Assembly (NCBI RefSeq): GCF_016820655.1
Contig: NZ_WSFT01000039.1
Span: forward strand, 1 to 64,000
Direction: 5' to 3'
Source: Anaeromonas frigoriresistens
GTDB lineage: Bacteria > Bacillota > Clostridia > Tissierellales > SIT17
DNA: 64,000 nucleotides
Shown: positions 42,727-51,908 of the stretch, one piece after another
How the letters are laid out: each line of letters starts with the position of its first letter
How positions within the stretch are numbered: position 1 is the first letter of the stretch
Program-made: the position numbers and the translations under genes
Notes under the pieces: generated by a model
Databases searched by the model: none
What the model saw: the letters and a program-made list of their open reading frames with translations, nothing else
What the model was told of the DNA's origin: nothing

Positions 42727-43340
42727 AAATAGCAGTTTTTATTTCTGGTAGGGGCAGTAATTTAGAAGCTATATTAGACAGTATTAATAGAGAAGAGATT
42801 AAGGGAGAAGTGGCTTTAGTTATATCTGATAGGAAAGATGCTAAAGGACTAGAGCGGTCAAAAGAAAGAAGTATACCCTCAGTATATATAGGAAAAAGTA
42901 ATTATTCTGACAATGAAAGTAGAGTAGATAAAATTTTAGAAGTGTTAGAGTTAAAGGAAATTGACCTTATAGTATTAGCAGGGTATATGAGTATAGTAGA
43001 TACAAGTATCGTTAGAAAATATAAAAATAAGATTATAAATATACATCCTTCGTTAATTCCTTCTTTTAGTGGGAAAGGATATTATGGTTCATTTGTCCAC
43101 AAAGCTGTATTAGACTATGGAGTCAAAATAACGGGAGCAACAGTCCATTTTGTTGATGAAGATACTGATACAGGACCTGTTATTATACAAGAAGCAGTAA
43201 AGGTTTTTGATGAAGATACGGTAGATAGTTTATCTAAAAGAGTATTAGGGATAGAACACGAGATACTACCTAAAGCAATAAAATTGTTTGCAGAAAATAA
43301 GCTTGTTATTGAAGGAAGGATAGTAAAAAGGAGGGACTAA
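42714..43340 (+). CDS. purN: phosphoribosylglycinamide formyltransferase (10-formyl-THF dependent)
   Basis: A 208-aa enzyme. [16 protein letters not shown] (about 6-21), [29 protein letters not shown] with the catalytic His, [17 protein letters not shown] with the catalytic Asp, and QEAVKV are typical. It formylates GAR. It overlaps purM by 13 bp, indicating coupled translation, and purH starts 2 bp after its stop. Confidence 0.95.
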   Translation: MAGIKIAVFISGRGSNLEAILDSINREEIKGEVALVISDRKDAKGLERSKERSIPSVYIGKSNYSDNESRVDKILEVLELKEIDLIVLAGYMSIVDTSIVRKYKNKIINIHPSLIPSFSGKGYYGSFVHKAVLDYGVKITGATVHFVDEDTDTGPVIIQEAVKVFDEDTVDSLSKRVLGIEHEILPKAIKLFAENKLVIEGRIVKRRD

Positions 43341-43342
43341 TT

Positions 43343-44875
43343 ATGATAAAAAGAGCTTTAATTAGTGTATCTAATAAAGAAGGTATAGTAGAATTTGCAA
43401 GGGAATTAGTAAAAATGGGGGTACAGATTATATCTACTGGAGGAACATACAAAAAACTAGAAGAGAATAGTATAGAAGTAATTTCTATAGATGAAATAAC
43501 TAAATTTCCAGAGTGTTTAGATGGAAGATTAAAGACCCTTCATCCTATGGTCCATGGAGGTATATTAGCTATAAGAGATAATAATGATCATATGGAACAA
43601 CTAAGTAATTTACAAATAGAAACTATAGATCTGGTAGTGGTAAATCTCTATCCTTTTAAGGAAACAATATTAAAAGAAAATACTACTATAGAAGATGCCA
43701 TAGAGAATATAGATATTGGTGGGCCTACGATGCTAAGATCTGCTGCAAAAAACTATAGAGATGTAACTGTGATAGTAGACCCAAAAGACTATGAAAAAGT
43801 TTTATCCCACATAAAGGATAATGGAGATACTAACTCTGATTTAAGATACACACTAGCTAAAAAAGTTTTTTGTCATACTTCTAAATATGATACTCTTATC
43901 AACAATTACTTATCCAATGACGTTCCACAAGAATTCCCTGATGATCTAACATTAACATATGAAAAGATTGAAGATCTGAGATATGGGGAGAATCCTCATC
44001 AAAAGGCAGCCTTTTATAAAGAAATTACTAAAACTAAAGGATCTTTAATTAATGCTATAAAACTACACGGAAAAGATTTATCCTTTAACAATATAAATGA
44101 TACTAATGGGGCAATAGAAACCCTAAAAGAGTTTGATAATCCTACAGTTATAGCAGTAAAGCATACGAATCCTTGTGGTGTAGGAGAAGGATATGATATT
44201 TATGATGCATATATAAAGGCCTATGAAGCTGATCCTAAGTCAATATTTGGAGGGATTATTGCAGCTAATAGAACTATAGATATAAAAGTAGCTAAAGAGA
44301 TAAATAAGATTTTTGTAGAAATAGTAATAGCTCCTGATTATGATGAGGATGCACTAGAGATATTGAAACAAAAGAAAAATATAAGAATATTAAAATTGAA
44401 AGATATAACGGACAAAGATAACGGGCTTGATATAAAAAGAGTCACTGGAGGGTTATTAGTTCAAGATAAAGATAATAAACTAATAAATGAAGATTTAAAA
44501 GTAGTAACTGAACGTATACCTACTGAAAATGAAATGAATGATATGATATTTTCTTGGAAAGTATGTAAGCATATTAAATCTAATGGAATAGTTATCGCTA
44601 AAGATGAACAAACCCTAGGGGTTGGTCCAGGACAAGTTAGTAGAATATGGTCCCTAGAAAACGCAATAAGATATTCAAACCAATCTACAAAAGGTGCTGT
44701 AATGGCATCAGATGCATTTTTTCCATTTTCAGATTCTGTTGAAACAGCAGCCAAAGCAGGCATAACAGCAATAATTCAACCAGGAGGCTCAATAAAAGAT
44801 CAAGAATCCATAGATATGGCAAATAAGTATGGAATAGCCATGGTATTTACTAGTATGAGACACTTTAAACACTAG
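43343..44875 (+). CDS. purH: bifunctional AICAR transformylase / IMP cyclohydrolase
   Basis: A 510-aa two-domain enzyme. The N-terminal cyclohydrolase/MGS-like domain (about 1-190) has [47 protein letters not shown] and [17 protein letters not shown]. The transformylase domain (about 195-510) has [26 protein letters not shown], and [16 protein letters not shown] near the end, with [18 protein letters not shown]. It performs the last two steps to IMP. Confidence 0.96.
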   Translation: MIKRALISVSNKEGIVEFARELVKMGVQIISTGGTYKKLEENSIEVISIDEITKFPECLDGRLKTLHPMVHGGILAIRDNNDHMEQLSNLQIETIDLVVVNLYPFKETILKENTTIEDAIENIDIGGPTMLRSAAKNYRDVTVIVDPKDYEKVLSHIKDNGDTNSDLRYTLAKKVFCHTSKYDTLINNYLSNDVPQEFPDDLTLTYEKIEDLRYGENPHQKAAFYKEITKTKGSLINAIKLHGKDLSFNNINDTNGAIETLKEFDNPTVIAVKHTNPCGVGEGYDIYDAYIKAYEADPKSIFGGIIAANRTIDIKVAKEINKIFVEIVIAPDYDEDALEILKQKKNIRILKLKDITDKDNGLDIKRVTGGLLVQDKDNKLINEDLKVVTERIPTENEMNDMIFSWKVCKHIKSNGIVIAKDEQTLGVGPGQVSRIWSLENAIRYSNQSTKGAVMASDAFFPFSDSVETAAKAGITAIIQPGGSIKDQESIDMANKYGIAMVFTSMRHFKH

Positions 44876-44886
44876 GGGGGATTAGT

Positions 44887-46143
44887 ATGAATGTATTAGT
44901 AATTGGTAGTGGTGGAAGAGAACATGCTCTTATATGGAAATTATCTCAAAGTCCTAAGATAAATACTATATACTCTATACCTGGAAACAGTGGAATAAGT
45001 GAAATAGCTAAGATATCAGATATTGATTTAAGTGATACTGAAAAGATTATAGATTTTGTCAAGAATAACAATATTGAATTAACAATTGTTGGACCAGAGC
45101 AACCTTTAGTAAATGGTATAGTAGATAGATTTAATGAAGAAAATTTAAAGGTATTCGGTCCTAATAAGAAAGCATCTCTCTTAGAGGGAAGTAAAGTTTT
45201 TTCTAAAAATTTCATGATAAAATATAATATTCCTACTGCAGCATATAAAGAAGTGAAGAATTATCAAAAGGCATTAGAATATATTGAAGATTTAAATACA
45301 TTTCACTATCCTCTAGTATTAAAAGCTGATGGACTAGCAGCAGGAAAAGGTGTAATAATTGCCAAAAATAAGATTGAAGCAGTTCATGGATTGGATAGTA
45401 TTATGAAGGATAAAATATTTGGAGACTCAGGGAATAAAATTATAATAGAAGAGTATTTAGATGGAATAGAAGCATCGGTATTATGTTTATGTGATGGGAA
45501 TACTATTACTCCTTTAGAAAGTGTAAAAGATTATAAAAAGGCTTATGATAATGATTTAGGTCCTAATACTGGAGGAATGGGAACTTACTCTCCTAATAAA
45601 TACTATACGGAAGAAATATCTATGAAAGTGAAATCCACAATCCTAGATAATATTATTAAGGGCTTTAAAAAAGAAGAAATAGAATATAAAGGAATATTAT
45701 TTATTGGGATTATGATAGTGGAGGGTGTTCCAAAAGTTTTAGAATTCAATGTAAGATTTGGTGACCCTGAAACTCAGGCTCTAATGCCTAGATTAAAAAC
45801 AGATATAGTAGATATAATAGATTCAGTATTGGAGGGAAATTTAGATAAACAAGATATAGAATGGTCTAATAAATCTTCTATATGTGTGATTCTAGCATCG
45901 GAAGGATATCCATTAAAATATGAAAAATACAAAGAAATTAAAGGGCTAAATTCCTTGGATAATTCTATAGGATTCCATAGTGGAACAATAAACAAAAATG
46001 GGAAAACATATACTAATGGAGGTAGAGTAATAGGAATTACCGGTTTAGGTGATAATATTGAAGATGCTATAGAAATAGTATATAAAGATTTAGAAAAGAT
46101 AAAATATAAAGGAAAACAGTATAGAAAAGATATTGGAAGATAG
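44887..46143 (+). CDS. purD: phosphoribosylamine-glycine ligase
   Basis: A 418-aa ATP-grasp enzyme. NVLVIGSGGREHALIWKLS at the N terminus, VGPEQPLVNGIVDRF, PLVLKADGLAAGKGVIIA (about 143-160), NTGGMGTYSPNKYYTE, LEFNVRFGDPETQALMPRL and the C-terminal GGRVIGITGLG are conserved. It makes GAR. It is the last gene of the operon, ended by a terminator overlapping its final codons. With purL-E-C-F-M-N-H, all steps from PRPP to IMP except PurB and PurK are encoded here. Confidence 0.96.
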   Translation: MNVLVIGSGGREHALIWKLSQSPKINTIYSIPGNSGISEIAKISDIDLSDTEKIIDFVKNNNIELTIVGPEQPLVNGIVDRFNEENLKVFGPNKKASLLEGSKVFSKNFMIKYNIPTAAYKEVKNYQKALEYIEDLNTFHYPLVLKADGLAAGKGVIIAKNKIEAVHGLDSIMKDKIFGDSGNKIIIEEYLDGIEASVLCLCDGNTITPLESVKDYKKAYDNDLGPNTGGMGTYSPNKYYTEEISMKVKSTILDNIIKGFKKEEIEYKGILFIGIMIVEGVPKVLEFNVRFGDPETQALMPRLKTDIVDIIDSVLEGNLDKQDIEWSNKSSICVILASEGYPLKYEKYKEIKGLNSLDNSIGFHSGTINKNGKTYTNGGRVIGITGLGDNIEDAIEIVYKDLEKIKYKGKQYRKDIGR

Positions 46144-46162
46144 CAAATGCTATCTTCTTTTT
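46136..46162 (+). terminator. intrinsic terminator of the pur operon
   Basis: GAAGATAGC pairs perfectly with GCTATCTTC across AAAT, followed by TTTTT. The stop codon is inside the stem. Confidence 0.92.
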
Positions 46163-46278
46163 AATATTACATATTATTTCAAAGGATTTCTCATATATAT
46201 GTAGAATATATAAAAAAAGGAAGTAATGTTGACTCGATTTTAAAGGAACTGGGGTTGTTTGATTATTATTATTATTGG

Positions 46279-46307
46279 TTACACTAGTATTTGGTATTTA
46301 ATACAAT
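46279..46307 (+). promoter_or_regulatory. sigma-A-type promoter of the lipoprotein gene
   Basis: TTACAC (46279-46284), 17 bp, TACAAT (46302-46307). The expected start point is only about 12 bases before the TTG start, immediately ahead of GGGAGG. Confidence 0.55.
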
Positions 46308-46325
46308 AATATGGGAGGAATCATA

Positions 46326-46838
46326 TTGAAAAGAACTATAATAATAACTTTAGTGTTAATTATGTTGTTAAATATATCTGGTTGTACATATTTAAAAGAT
46401 AAATTGACCAGTAGTGATAAATATACAGAGGAAGAATTGCAAGAGAATCTTGATAAACAACAGGAAGTGTTAATGAATTTAAAGGAAGATAACGATATTG
46501 AAGACATTTCTATGTTGATAAGTACTTCTCATGATAAATTAAATAATTCAATAGGGTGGAATAGAAAACCTAAAGATTATAATCAATTTAAAAGATTAGG
46601 AGTTAAATTAGAAGATGCTGCACAAAGTATAGCAGACAGAGAATTAAAAAACGATTTAATAATAGCATCAAAATTATTAAAAAAGGGTGAGATAAAAAAA
46701 GATAGGGAAATGATAATATATGCCCATAGAATATTACATGATTTAGATTCTTTTTTATTTAGTGATAAACCAAAGGATAATTTTAAATCCACTGAAAAAC
46801 TTACAGGAAAAAACAAGTATTCTTCTTTAGTAGAATAG
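46326..46838 (+). CDS. lipoprotein of unknown function
   Basis: A 170-aa lipoprotein starting at TTG 46326, seven bases after GGGAGG; the ATG at 46311 overlaps that site. The signal and lipobox end in LLNISGC (Cys21 of the short form). The mature part is helical and Lys/Asp-rich with two long helices (EEELQENLDKQQEVLMNLKE and about 85-130). I do not recognise the family. A YHDD-type lipoprotein of the Clostridia is possible. It is probably cotranscribed with the small gene 49 bp downstream. Confidence 0.75.
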   Translation: MKRTIIITLVLIMLLNISGCTYLKDKLTSSDKYTEEELQENLDKQQEVLMNLKEDNDIEDISMLISTSHDKLNNSIGWNRKPKDYNQFKRLGVKLEDAAQSIADRELKNDLIIASKLLKKGEIKKDREMIIYAHRILHDLDSFLFSDKPKDNFKSTEKLTGKNKYSSLVE

Positions 46839-46887
46839 ATTCAAGGGTATAGATCAACTAAAAATAGATATTTATTAGGAGGTTAAT

Positions 46888-47100
46888 ATGATAAATTTTT
46901 TTGAATCATCCCTATTAAATATAATAATTAATATATTATGGCCTATGATTTTTGTCTTTGTGTTGATTTTTTCTGTGAGAAATTTTTATAAGTATAGAGG
47001 AGATAAAGATAAGTTTGATAAATCATTAGATGAGAAGCTAGAAAAAGGAGAAATAACTCAAGAAGAATATCATAGAATAAAAAATAGAGATATATTATAA
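46888..47100 (+). CDS. small membrane protein with SHOCT-like tail
   Basis: A 70-aa protein after AGGAGG, with one hydrophobic segment (about 10-32) and a charged C-terminal DKSLDEKLEKGEITQEEYHR that matches the SHOCT pattern (G-E-I-x-x-E-E-Y). It is similar in size and order to the SHOCT proteins at 24172, 31117 and 31357, but its upstream region lacks the TTCATA direct repeats. Function unknown. Confidence 0.72.
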   Translation: MINFFESSLLNIIINILWPMIFVFVLIFSVRNFYKYRGDKDKFDKSLDEKLEKGEITQEEYHRIKNRDIL

Positions 47101-47127
47101 GGACTCTTTAAGAGTCTTTATTTTTTT
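47099..47127 (+). terminator. intrinsic terminator
   Basis: GGACTCT pairs with AGAGTCT (one G-T pair), followed by seven T. Confidence 0.82.
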
Positions 47128-47178
47128 GAATAAAAGAAATAATCCTCCATACACTATTTATACTTAGGAGGATGAAAT

Positions 47179-47736
47179 ATGAGTTTTGTATATAAAGCAA
47201 TAATATTATTGACGGCTGGAGTAGTATTTCTTAGGATTTCAGGAAGAAAATCAATATCTCAAATGACAATTTCTCATACGGTAATTATGATCTCTATTGG
47301 ATCATTAATTGTTCAACCTATTGCAGAAAAAAGTGTATTAAGGACGGTAATAATCGCTGGGATATTTATATCATTTACAATAATTCTTGAAATCTTACAA
47401 ATTAAGATGAATTTTATGGAAAAATTAATCACAGGTAAATCTCTTATTGTAATAGAGAATGGAGAAATACAGGTAGGTAACCTAAAAAAACTTAGAATGA
47501 CAGCAGATCAGTTGGAAATGAGATTAAGAGAAAAAGGTATATCAGGATTTAATCAAATTAAATATGCTACAATAGAACCAAATGGCCAGTTAGGATATGA
47601 GTTAAAAAGAGAATATAAGCCTTTAACTATAGGTGAATTTGAAAAGCTCATAAGTGGAAATATCAATATGGATAATTCATCAAATATATTTGATGAGATT
47701 AAATATACTAATAAAGATAATAAAAAATTGAAATAG
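47179..47736 (+). CDS. DUF421 membrane protein (YetF/YrbG-like)
   Basis: A 185-aa protein with three hydrophobic segments in the first 80 residues. The signature FLRISGRKSISQMTISHTVI, then GSLIVQPIAEKS, leads to the cytoplasmic YetF domain with GKSLIVIENGEIQVGNLKKL, RMTADQLEMRLREKGI and YATIEPNGQLGYEL (about 92-150). DUF421 proteins of spore formers are linked to sporulation and germination (the 2Duf/YetF family affects spore membrane state and heat resistance). It is slightly short for the family. AGGAGG precedes the ATG. Confidence 0.9.
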   Translation: MSFVYKAIILLTAGVVFLRISGRKSISQMTISHTVIMISIGSLIVQPIAEKSVLRTVIIAGIFISFTIILEILQIKMNFMEKLITGKSLIVIENGEIQVGNLKKLRMTADQLEMRLREKGISGFNQIKYATIEPNGQLGYELKREYKPLTIGEFEKLISGNINMDNSSNIFDEIKYTNKDNKKLK

Positions 47737-47802
47737 CATTAGATAAAATTCATTTATAAAGGGCAGAATATTAACATTATCTGAGTTGTAGGTGGTGTTT
47801 AT

Positions 47803-49203
47803 GTGTATAATTTTATAGGTTATAAAATAGAGAGTGACAGTACATTGATCCTCTATTTAGAAGGTGATTTAAGTGAATTTGCTAAGGAGTTTAATGGACT
47901 AGAGGAAAATAAATCAGAAAGATTTGAAGAAGGTATATTAAATTATGTTAAAAATAATATGCCAAATATTAAGTTCAAAACAGTAAAGGTTATGTTGGGA
48001 CCCTTACTTATAGCATCTCTTCCATTTAGTAGCATGCAAGCAGAGGCTAGTTCTAATGTAGAAAAAGCTCAAATACAACAGGATGAAGCTTATATTGTTA
48101 AATCAGGGGATACATTATATAAAATAGCAAATAAATTTGGTGTAGATATAGGAGAACTGAAGGAAATAAATAATCTTAGTAACAATATGATATATCCTGG
48201 ACAAAAATTAATAATTCCTCAAAACTTAAAGGGTATTTATATTGTAAAATATGGAGATACTTTATATGAAATTTCTGCTAAATATAATATAAGTGTAGAA
48301 GAATTAAGAATTCATAATAAATTAGTGAGTAATATGATATATCCTGGAGACGAAATATATATTCCATCATCTGATATACTTCAAACTATTCATAAATTAT
48401 CTCCGGGGATTATTAGGTTAGGACATAATGGTGAAGATGTAAAAAGGGTGCAGAGAGCATTAAATACTTTAGGATACATTATAAAGGAAAGTGGAGAATA
48501 CGATAAAACAACAGAATGGGCTATTAAAGACTTCCAAAGTCAATATTATAAGTTAATGAATGATGGAGTATATGGTCCTAATACTAGAGAATATCTAATA
48601 AAAGCTATATTGTCAGACCATAGAATAGTAAATAACTTTAGCAATACATTAGTAGTAGTAAATAAAGAGTATAGTTTACCTTTTGATTATGAACCAGAAA
48701 ATTTAGTTATACCTAGTGTAAGGTTTACATTTGAAGAATATGATGAGAAAAAGCTATTAAGACATGATTCTGCTAGTGCTTTAAAAGAATTGTTTATATC
48801 AGCTAAAAAAGAAGGGGTAATTCTTTATGCTCAATCGGGATATAGATCCTATGATAGACAAAGACAAATATTTGGTATAAAAACAATGACTAGGGGAATG
48901 ACAGAAGCAAATAGATTTAGTGCAAAAGCTGGAGAAAGTGAACATCAGACTGGATTAGCCATGGATATAACCAGTGAATCAGTAGGATTCAGACTTTCAC
49001 AAAATTTTGGTGAAACTAAAGAAGGAAAGTGGCTCAAAGAAAATAGTTATAAATTTGGATTCATTATCCGCTATCCTAAAGGGAAAGAGAGGGTTACTGG
49101 GTATCAGTATGAACCCTGGCATATAAGATATGTAGGTAAAGATATAGCAAAAGAAATAGATGATAAGGAATTAACTTTAGAAGAATATATGAATATAAAG
49201 TAA
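47803..49203 (+). CDS. LysM-LysM-PG-binding D-Ala-D-Ala carboxypeptidase (VanY family)
   Basis: A 466-aa protein from GTG 47803; the nearby ATG at 47801 leads to a stop. An unusual N-terminal domain of about 65 residues (IESDSTLILYLEGDLSEFAK) precedes a hydrophobic segment and AEA cleavage-like site (about 68-86). Then come LysM 1 (AYIVKSGDTLYKIANKFGV, about 98-140), LysM 2 (IYIVKYGDTLYEISAKYNI, about 145-188), a peptidoglycan-binding domain (GEDVKRVQRALNTLGYI, about 208-265) and an M15B catalytic domain (about 300-455) with SGYRSYDRQ, SEHQTGLAMDI (Zn His and Asp) and WHIRYVG. It trims peptidoglycan side chains. Confidence 0.92.
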   Translation: MYNFIGYKIESDSTLILYLEGDLSEFAKEFNGLEENKSERFEEGILNYVKNNMPNIKFKTVKVMLGPLLIASLPFSSMQAEASSNVEKAQIQQDEAYIVKSGDTLYKIANKFGVDIGELKEINNLSNNMIYPGQKLIIPQNLKGIYIVKYGDTLYEISAKYNISVEELRIHNKLVSNMIYPGDEIYIPSSDILQTIHKLSPGIIRLGHNGEDVKRVQRALNTLGYIIKESGEYDKTTEWAIKDFQSQYYKLMNDGVYGPNTREYLIKAILSDHRIVNNFSNTLVVVNKEYSLPFDYEPENLVIPSVRFTFEEYDEKKLLRHDSASALKELFISAKKEGVILYAQSGYRSYDRQRQIFGIKTMTRGMTEANRFSAKAGESEHQTGLAMDITSESVGFRLSQNFGETKEGKWLKENSYKFGFIIRYPKGKERVTGYQYEPWHIRYVGKDIAKEIDDKELTLEEYMNIK

Positions 49204-49228
49204 GGAGTAGACTCTTGTCTACTCCTTT
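49202..49228. terminator. intrinsic terminator (convergent genes)
   Basis: AAGGAGTAGAC pairs perfectly with GTCTACTCCTT across TCTT. It lies between the carboxypeptidase gene and the 3' end of cooS. Confidence 0.88.
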
Positions 49229-49238
49229 AAAAGTCTAT

Positions 49239-51374
49239 TTATGTGGTTAAACCTAACTCTTTTCTTTTCTTTTCGATATGATCAATATAGATTTGTATTG
49301 TTTTTTCTGCATCCATTTCTACAACTACTTTTCCAAGGCCTAATGTTTCAGTGGTTTCTGTCAATGTTTTGACTACTAAATCACTTCCTGTTATAGATGG
49401 TACAGGAGCTACATGAACTAGCCATCCTAAAGCCACAGCAGTACAAGCATCTGCTACTGCCTTTTGTTCAAGATATTCAGGGGCACCAATAACCAATGGA
49501 AGTTTGTTGGTATCAACATCTAAAGCATCGGCTAATTCCTTTGCAGTATGGGTCATCTTACCGATATCTACACATGCACCATAAGTAAGCACTGGAGGAA
49601 TTCCTAATTGTTTACAAACTGCTTTTAAACCTTCTCCACATTCATCTGCAGCCTTTGGATCAGTTAAGCCTGTATATTGCATTACAGCAGATGTACAGCC
49701 TCCGGATAACACAAGGATATTATTTTCAATTAATCCTTTAGTAATCTTGAATATATTACTACCTCCTTGACCATATCTAGCTGTAGTACATCCTACTATT
49801 GTTGCTATTCCTCTTATATTACCATTAGCTAATTGTTCAATTAGAGGGTCAAAGCTTCCACCCAAAGCATTTTTCACAGACTCTGTACTAAATCCTACCA
49901 TAGTATCAGAAACATGTGGAGGTATATATGTTTTTTTATTAGAAGCTTTACGTTTTTTATAGGATTCAATAGCCATTTCTAGGGCTTTAGATGCTTGTTC
50001 TTTCATTTTTTCTGGAACAAAATCCAATGTCTCTGTTCCTTGTAATTTGATAACAGGGTGAGTACTTAATAATTTTGTACCAAATTTCTCTGCATATAAT
50101 GGCATTGTAGGTACAGTACAATTGTAATCAAACATAAATAAGTCAACTACACCTGTGGCAAGTAGATACTCTTGAGATAGCCATTCTCCTTCTTGACCAC
50201 CATAGCCTTTTTGATTATGAGTTCCTTCATAATTGATAAGCTGTTGACCTTCACAAACATGGCCAAGAATTTGCATACCTTCGGCTCCTGCATCCTTAGC
50301 TTTTTGTTGCCATTCATCAGTAGAAGCAAGGTCGATTGCTACATGGGCTAATAGAGGCATATGACCATTAGTTATAATATTAATCATATTATCTTTTAAT
50401 AATCCCATATTTTGCTTCTTATGAGCTATTTCTTGAGTACCCATCAATATTTCTTGGATTATATCTAGAAGGAATAAGCCTTGATACTCATTAGCTACTC
50501 CTTGTCTAACACTATTTAATAAAAATTCTACTGGATCTGACCTGAAATTTGTCATACAGCTAGTTTGTGCATAGGCAACTTCACTATATCCTCCCCCAGG
50601 GAATAAACCAAGTTTTTTCCATAACTCTTTTCTCCTAGTTGGAGCAAAAGCTTCAACTGCCTTTGAAGGAATATCATAAGGACTGTGGATATCGTTCATA
50701 ACCCAATTAGCAAAATCTACTGCTAATTCATTTATTGGTTTATTTGCATCTAGACCAGCCATATCTGAATACTTCTTAAGTTTTTCTGGATCTCTAATTT
50801 TAAGTCCACTTTCAGGATGTTCACCAGCTGCTTTTAGAGTTCTGGCTGCTTGGTGGGCATGGAATATGTTTGCTGAAGTCCCTATAGTAACATGTCTGTA
50901 TACGAAGTTTCTAGCTACCATAGTATGGGCATCAACTCCGCAAGTTCCTCTAGGAGATTTAGGACTTATTCTACAAGGGCCATTAGCACATAATTGGCAA
51001 GATAGACCTTCTACACAAAATTTACATTGAATAGGTTGCTGTTCAGAGAATCTATCAAAAACATTTGTCATACCTGCTTTATTTACTGCTTGATACATTT
51101 CTCGCATGGCAGGGTCAATGATTACATTTAAAGGGTATCCATCTTTTCCTTGGTCATCCTTTTTTATATGTTCCCTTTGCCATTTATGTACATCTTCCAT
51201 AGATGGAGACTTCTCAATTGAATTATAATCTATTTCCATATCATTATGTATATCTCCATGAATAGTAGGATCATTAAAATCCTTATTTGTTAATTGAGAT
51301 CCTAAAGTTTTTTTATCACCTCTCATTCTCTCAGCACTACGTTCATAAGATTTATTGATGTCTTTATCTGACAT
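49239..51374 (-). CDS. cooS: anaerobic Ni-CO dehydrogenase catalytic subunit, long orphan form
   Basis: A 711-aa enzyme, about 70 residues longer than the usual 630-640; the start is supported by AAGGAGG. The extension (1-85) is charged and soluble. The D-cluster pair is Cys117-x2-Cys120, and the residue before Cys126 is Ser. B-cluster ligands are Cys126, Cys129, Cys134 and Cys145. C-cluster ligands are His338, Cys374, Cys419, Cys529, Cys560 and Cys601, with Lys638 in APEYLEQKAV and proton-path histidines in NIFHAHQAA. The CX2C D-cluster is the form seen in Desulfovibrio-type enzymes. No cooF, cooC or acetyl-CoA synthase gene is adjacent. It oxidises CO to CO2 in the cytoplasm. Confidence 0.94.
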   Translation of the reverse strand: MSDKDINKSYERSAERMRGDKKTLGSQLTNKDFNDPTIHGDIHNDMEIDYNSIEKSPSMEDVHKWQREHIKKDDQGKDGYPLNVIIDPAMREMYQAVNKAGMTNVFDRFSEQQPIQCKFCVEGLSCQLCANGPCRISPKSPRGTCGVDAHTMVARNFVYRHVTIGTSANIFHAHQAARTLKAAGEHPESGLKIRDPEKLKKYSDMAGLDANKPINELAVDFANWVMNDIHSPYDIPSKAVEAFAPTRRKELWKKLGLFPGGGYSEVAYAQTSCMTNFRSDPVEFLLNSVRQGVANEYQGLFLLDIIQEILMGTQEIAHKKQNMGLLKDNMINIITNGHMPLLAHVAIDLASTDEWQQKAKDAGAEGMQILGHVCEGQQLINYEGTHNQKGYGGQEGEWLSQEYLLATGVVDLFMFDYNCTVPTMPLYAEKFGTKLLSTHPVIKLQGTETLDFVPEKMKEQASKALEMAIESYKKRKASNKKTYIPPHVSDTMVGFSTESVKNALGGSFDPLIEQLANGNIRGIATIVGCTTARYGQGGSNIFKITKGLIENNILVLSGGCTSAVMQYTGLTDPKAADECGEGLKAVCKQLGIPPVLTYGACVDIGKMTHTAKELADALDVDTNKLPLVIGAPEYLEQKAVADACTAVALGWLVHVAPVPSITGSDLVVKTLTETTETLGLGKVVVEMDAEKTIQIYIDHIEKKRKELGLTT

Positions 51375-51908
51375 AAAACTACCTCCTTATACATAAATTA
51401 CTGCTTTGATTAGTGTATATATTAAGGTCTATTTTTATACATAAAAAATGGTGAAAGTAGAAGAAGTTAAAATGAATAGAAGAAAAATATAAATTACACC
51501 TATATTACTAAAAGAAAAAAATCATACTTTTGTAATATAGGTGTAATATTTAGTGCTTTGTTCCTAAAAAAATATAGGTTTTTTAATTTAATTTTTTAGT
51601 AGGGGAAAAGGGCTATTTTTACAAGAAAACCCTGCTATACTTAATATATGACATAATATTTTATCATTTGCTAAAATTACCTAATAATAATATAATAGGT
51701 ATAGGATAAATGTTAATATATATTTGTATCCGTTAGGTAACATATTATTTGAAAAAATAGTATAAAGTAATAAATATGAAATATTATTTTTCTGTAAAAA
51801 TTCATCATTTAGTGGATTTATATGGAGATTCACTATAGTATATAAACTGTTCGATGTCGAATTAATAGATGTTTAAGGATATCTATCTATAATTAAGGGG
51901 GAATATGA
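51375..51908. other. long intergenic region with several hairpins
   Basis: I see no gene in these 534 bases between divergent cooS and the M23 gene. They contain a 16-bp perfect inverted repeat (51493-51547), a TAGTAGGG/CCCTGCTA pair (about 51597-51643), and a nested inverted repeat TTACCTAA/TTAGGTAA enclosing GGATA/TATCC (51677-51740). The remainder is AT-rich. No known riboswitch class fits. Confidence 0.55.
51493..51547. repeat. 16-bp perfect inverted repeat upstream of cooS
   Basis: ATTACACCTATATTAC (51493-51508) and its exact complement (51532-51547) flank 23 bases that start TAAAAG and end CTTTT, so the stem could extend. It lies about 120 bp upstream of the cooS start on the minus strand. 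A transcribed hairpin or an operator is possible. Confidence 0.6.

Noticed and set aside
51728-51741. Another attC-like right box (CGTTAGGTAACAT) upstream of the M23 gene
   Set aside because: The 13-mer matches 4641-4653, but there is no matching left box, no raised GC and no repeat downstream, so chance is the simpler explanation.
51375-51908. c-di-AMP (ydaO) riboswitch before the M23 gene
   Set aside because: Such elements are common before cell-wall hydrolase genes, but none of the conserved GGGGGAACC-type core is present.
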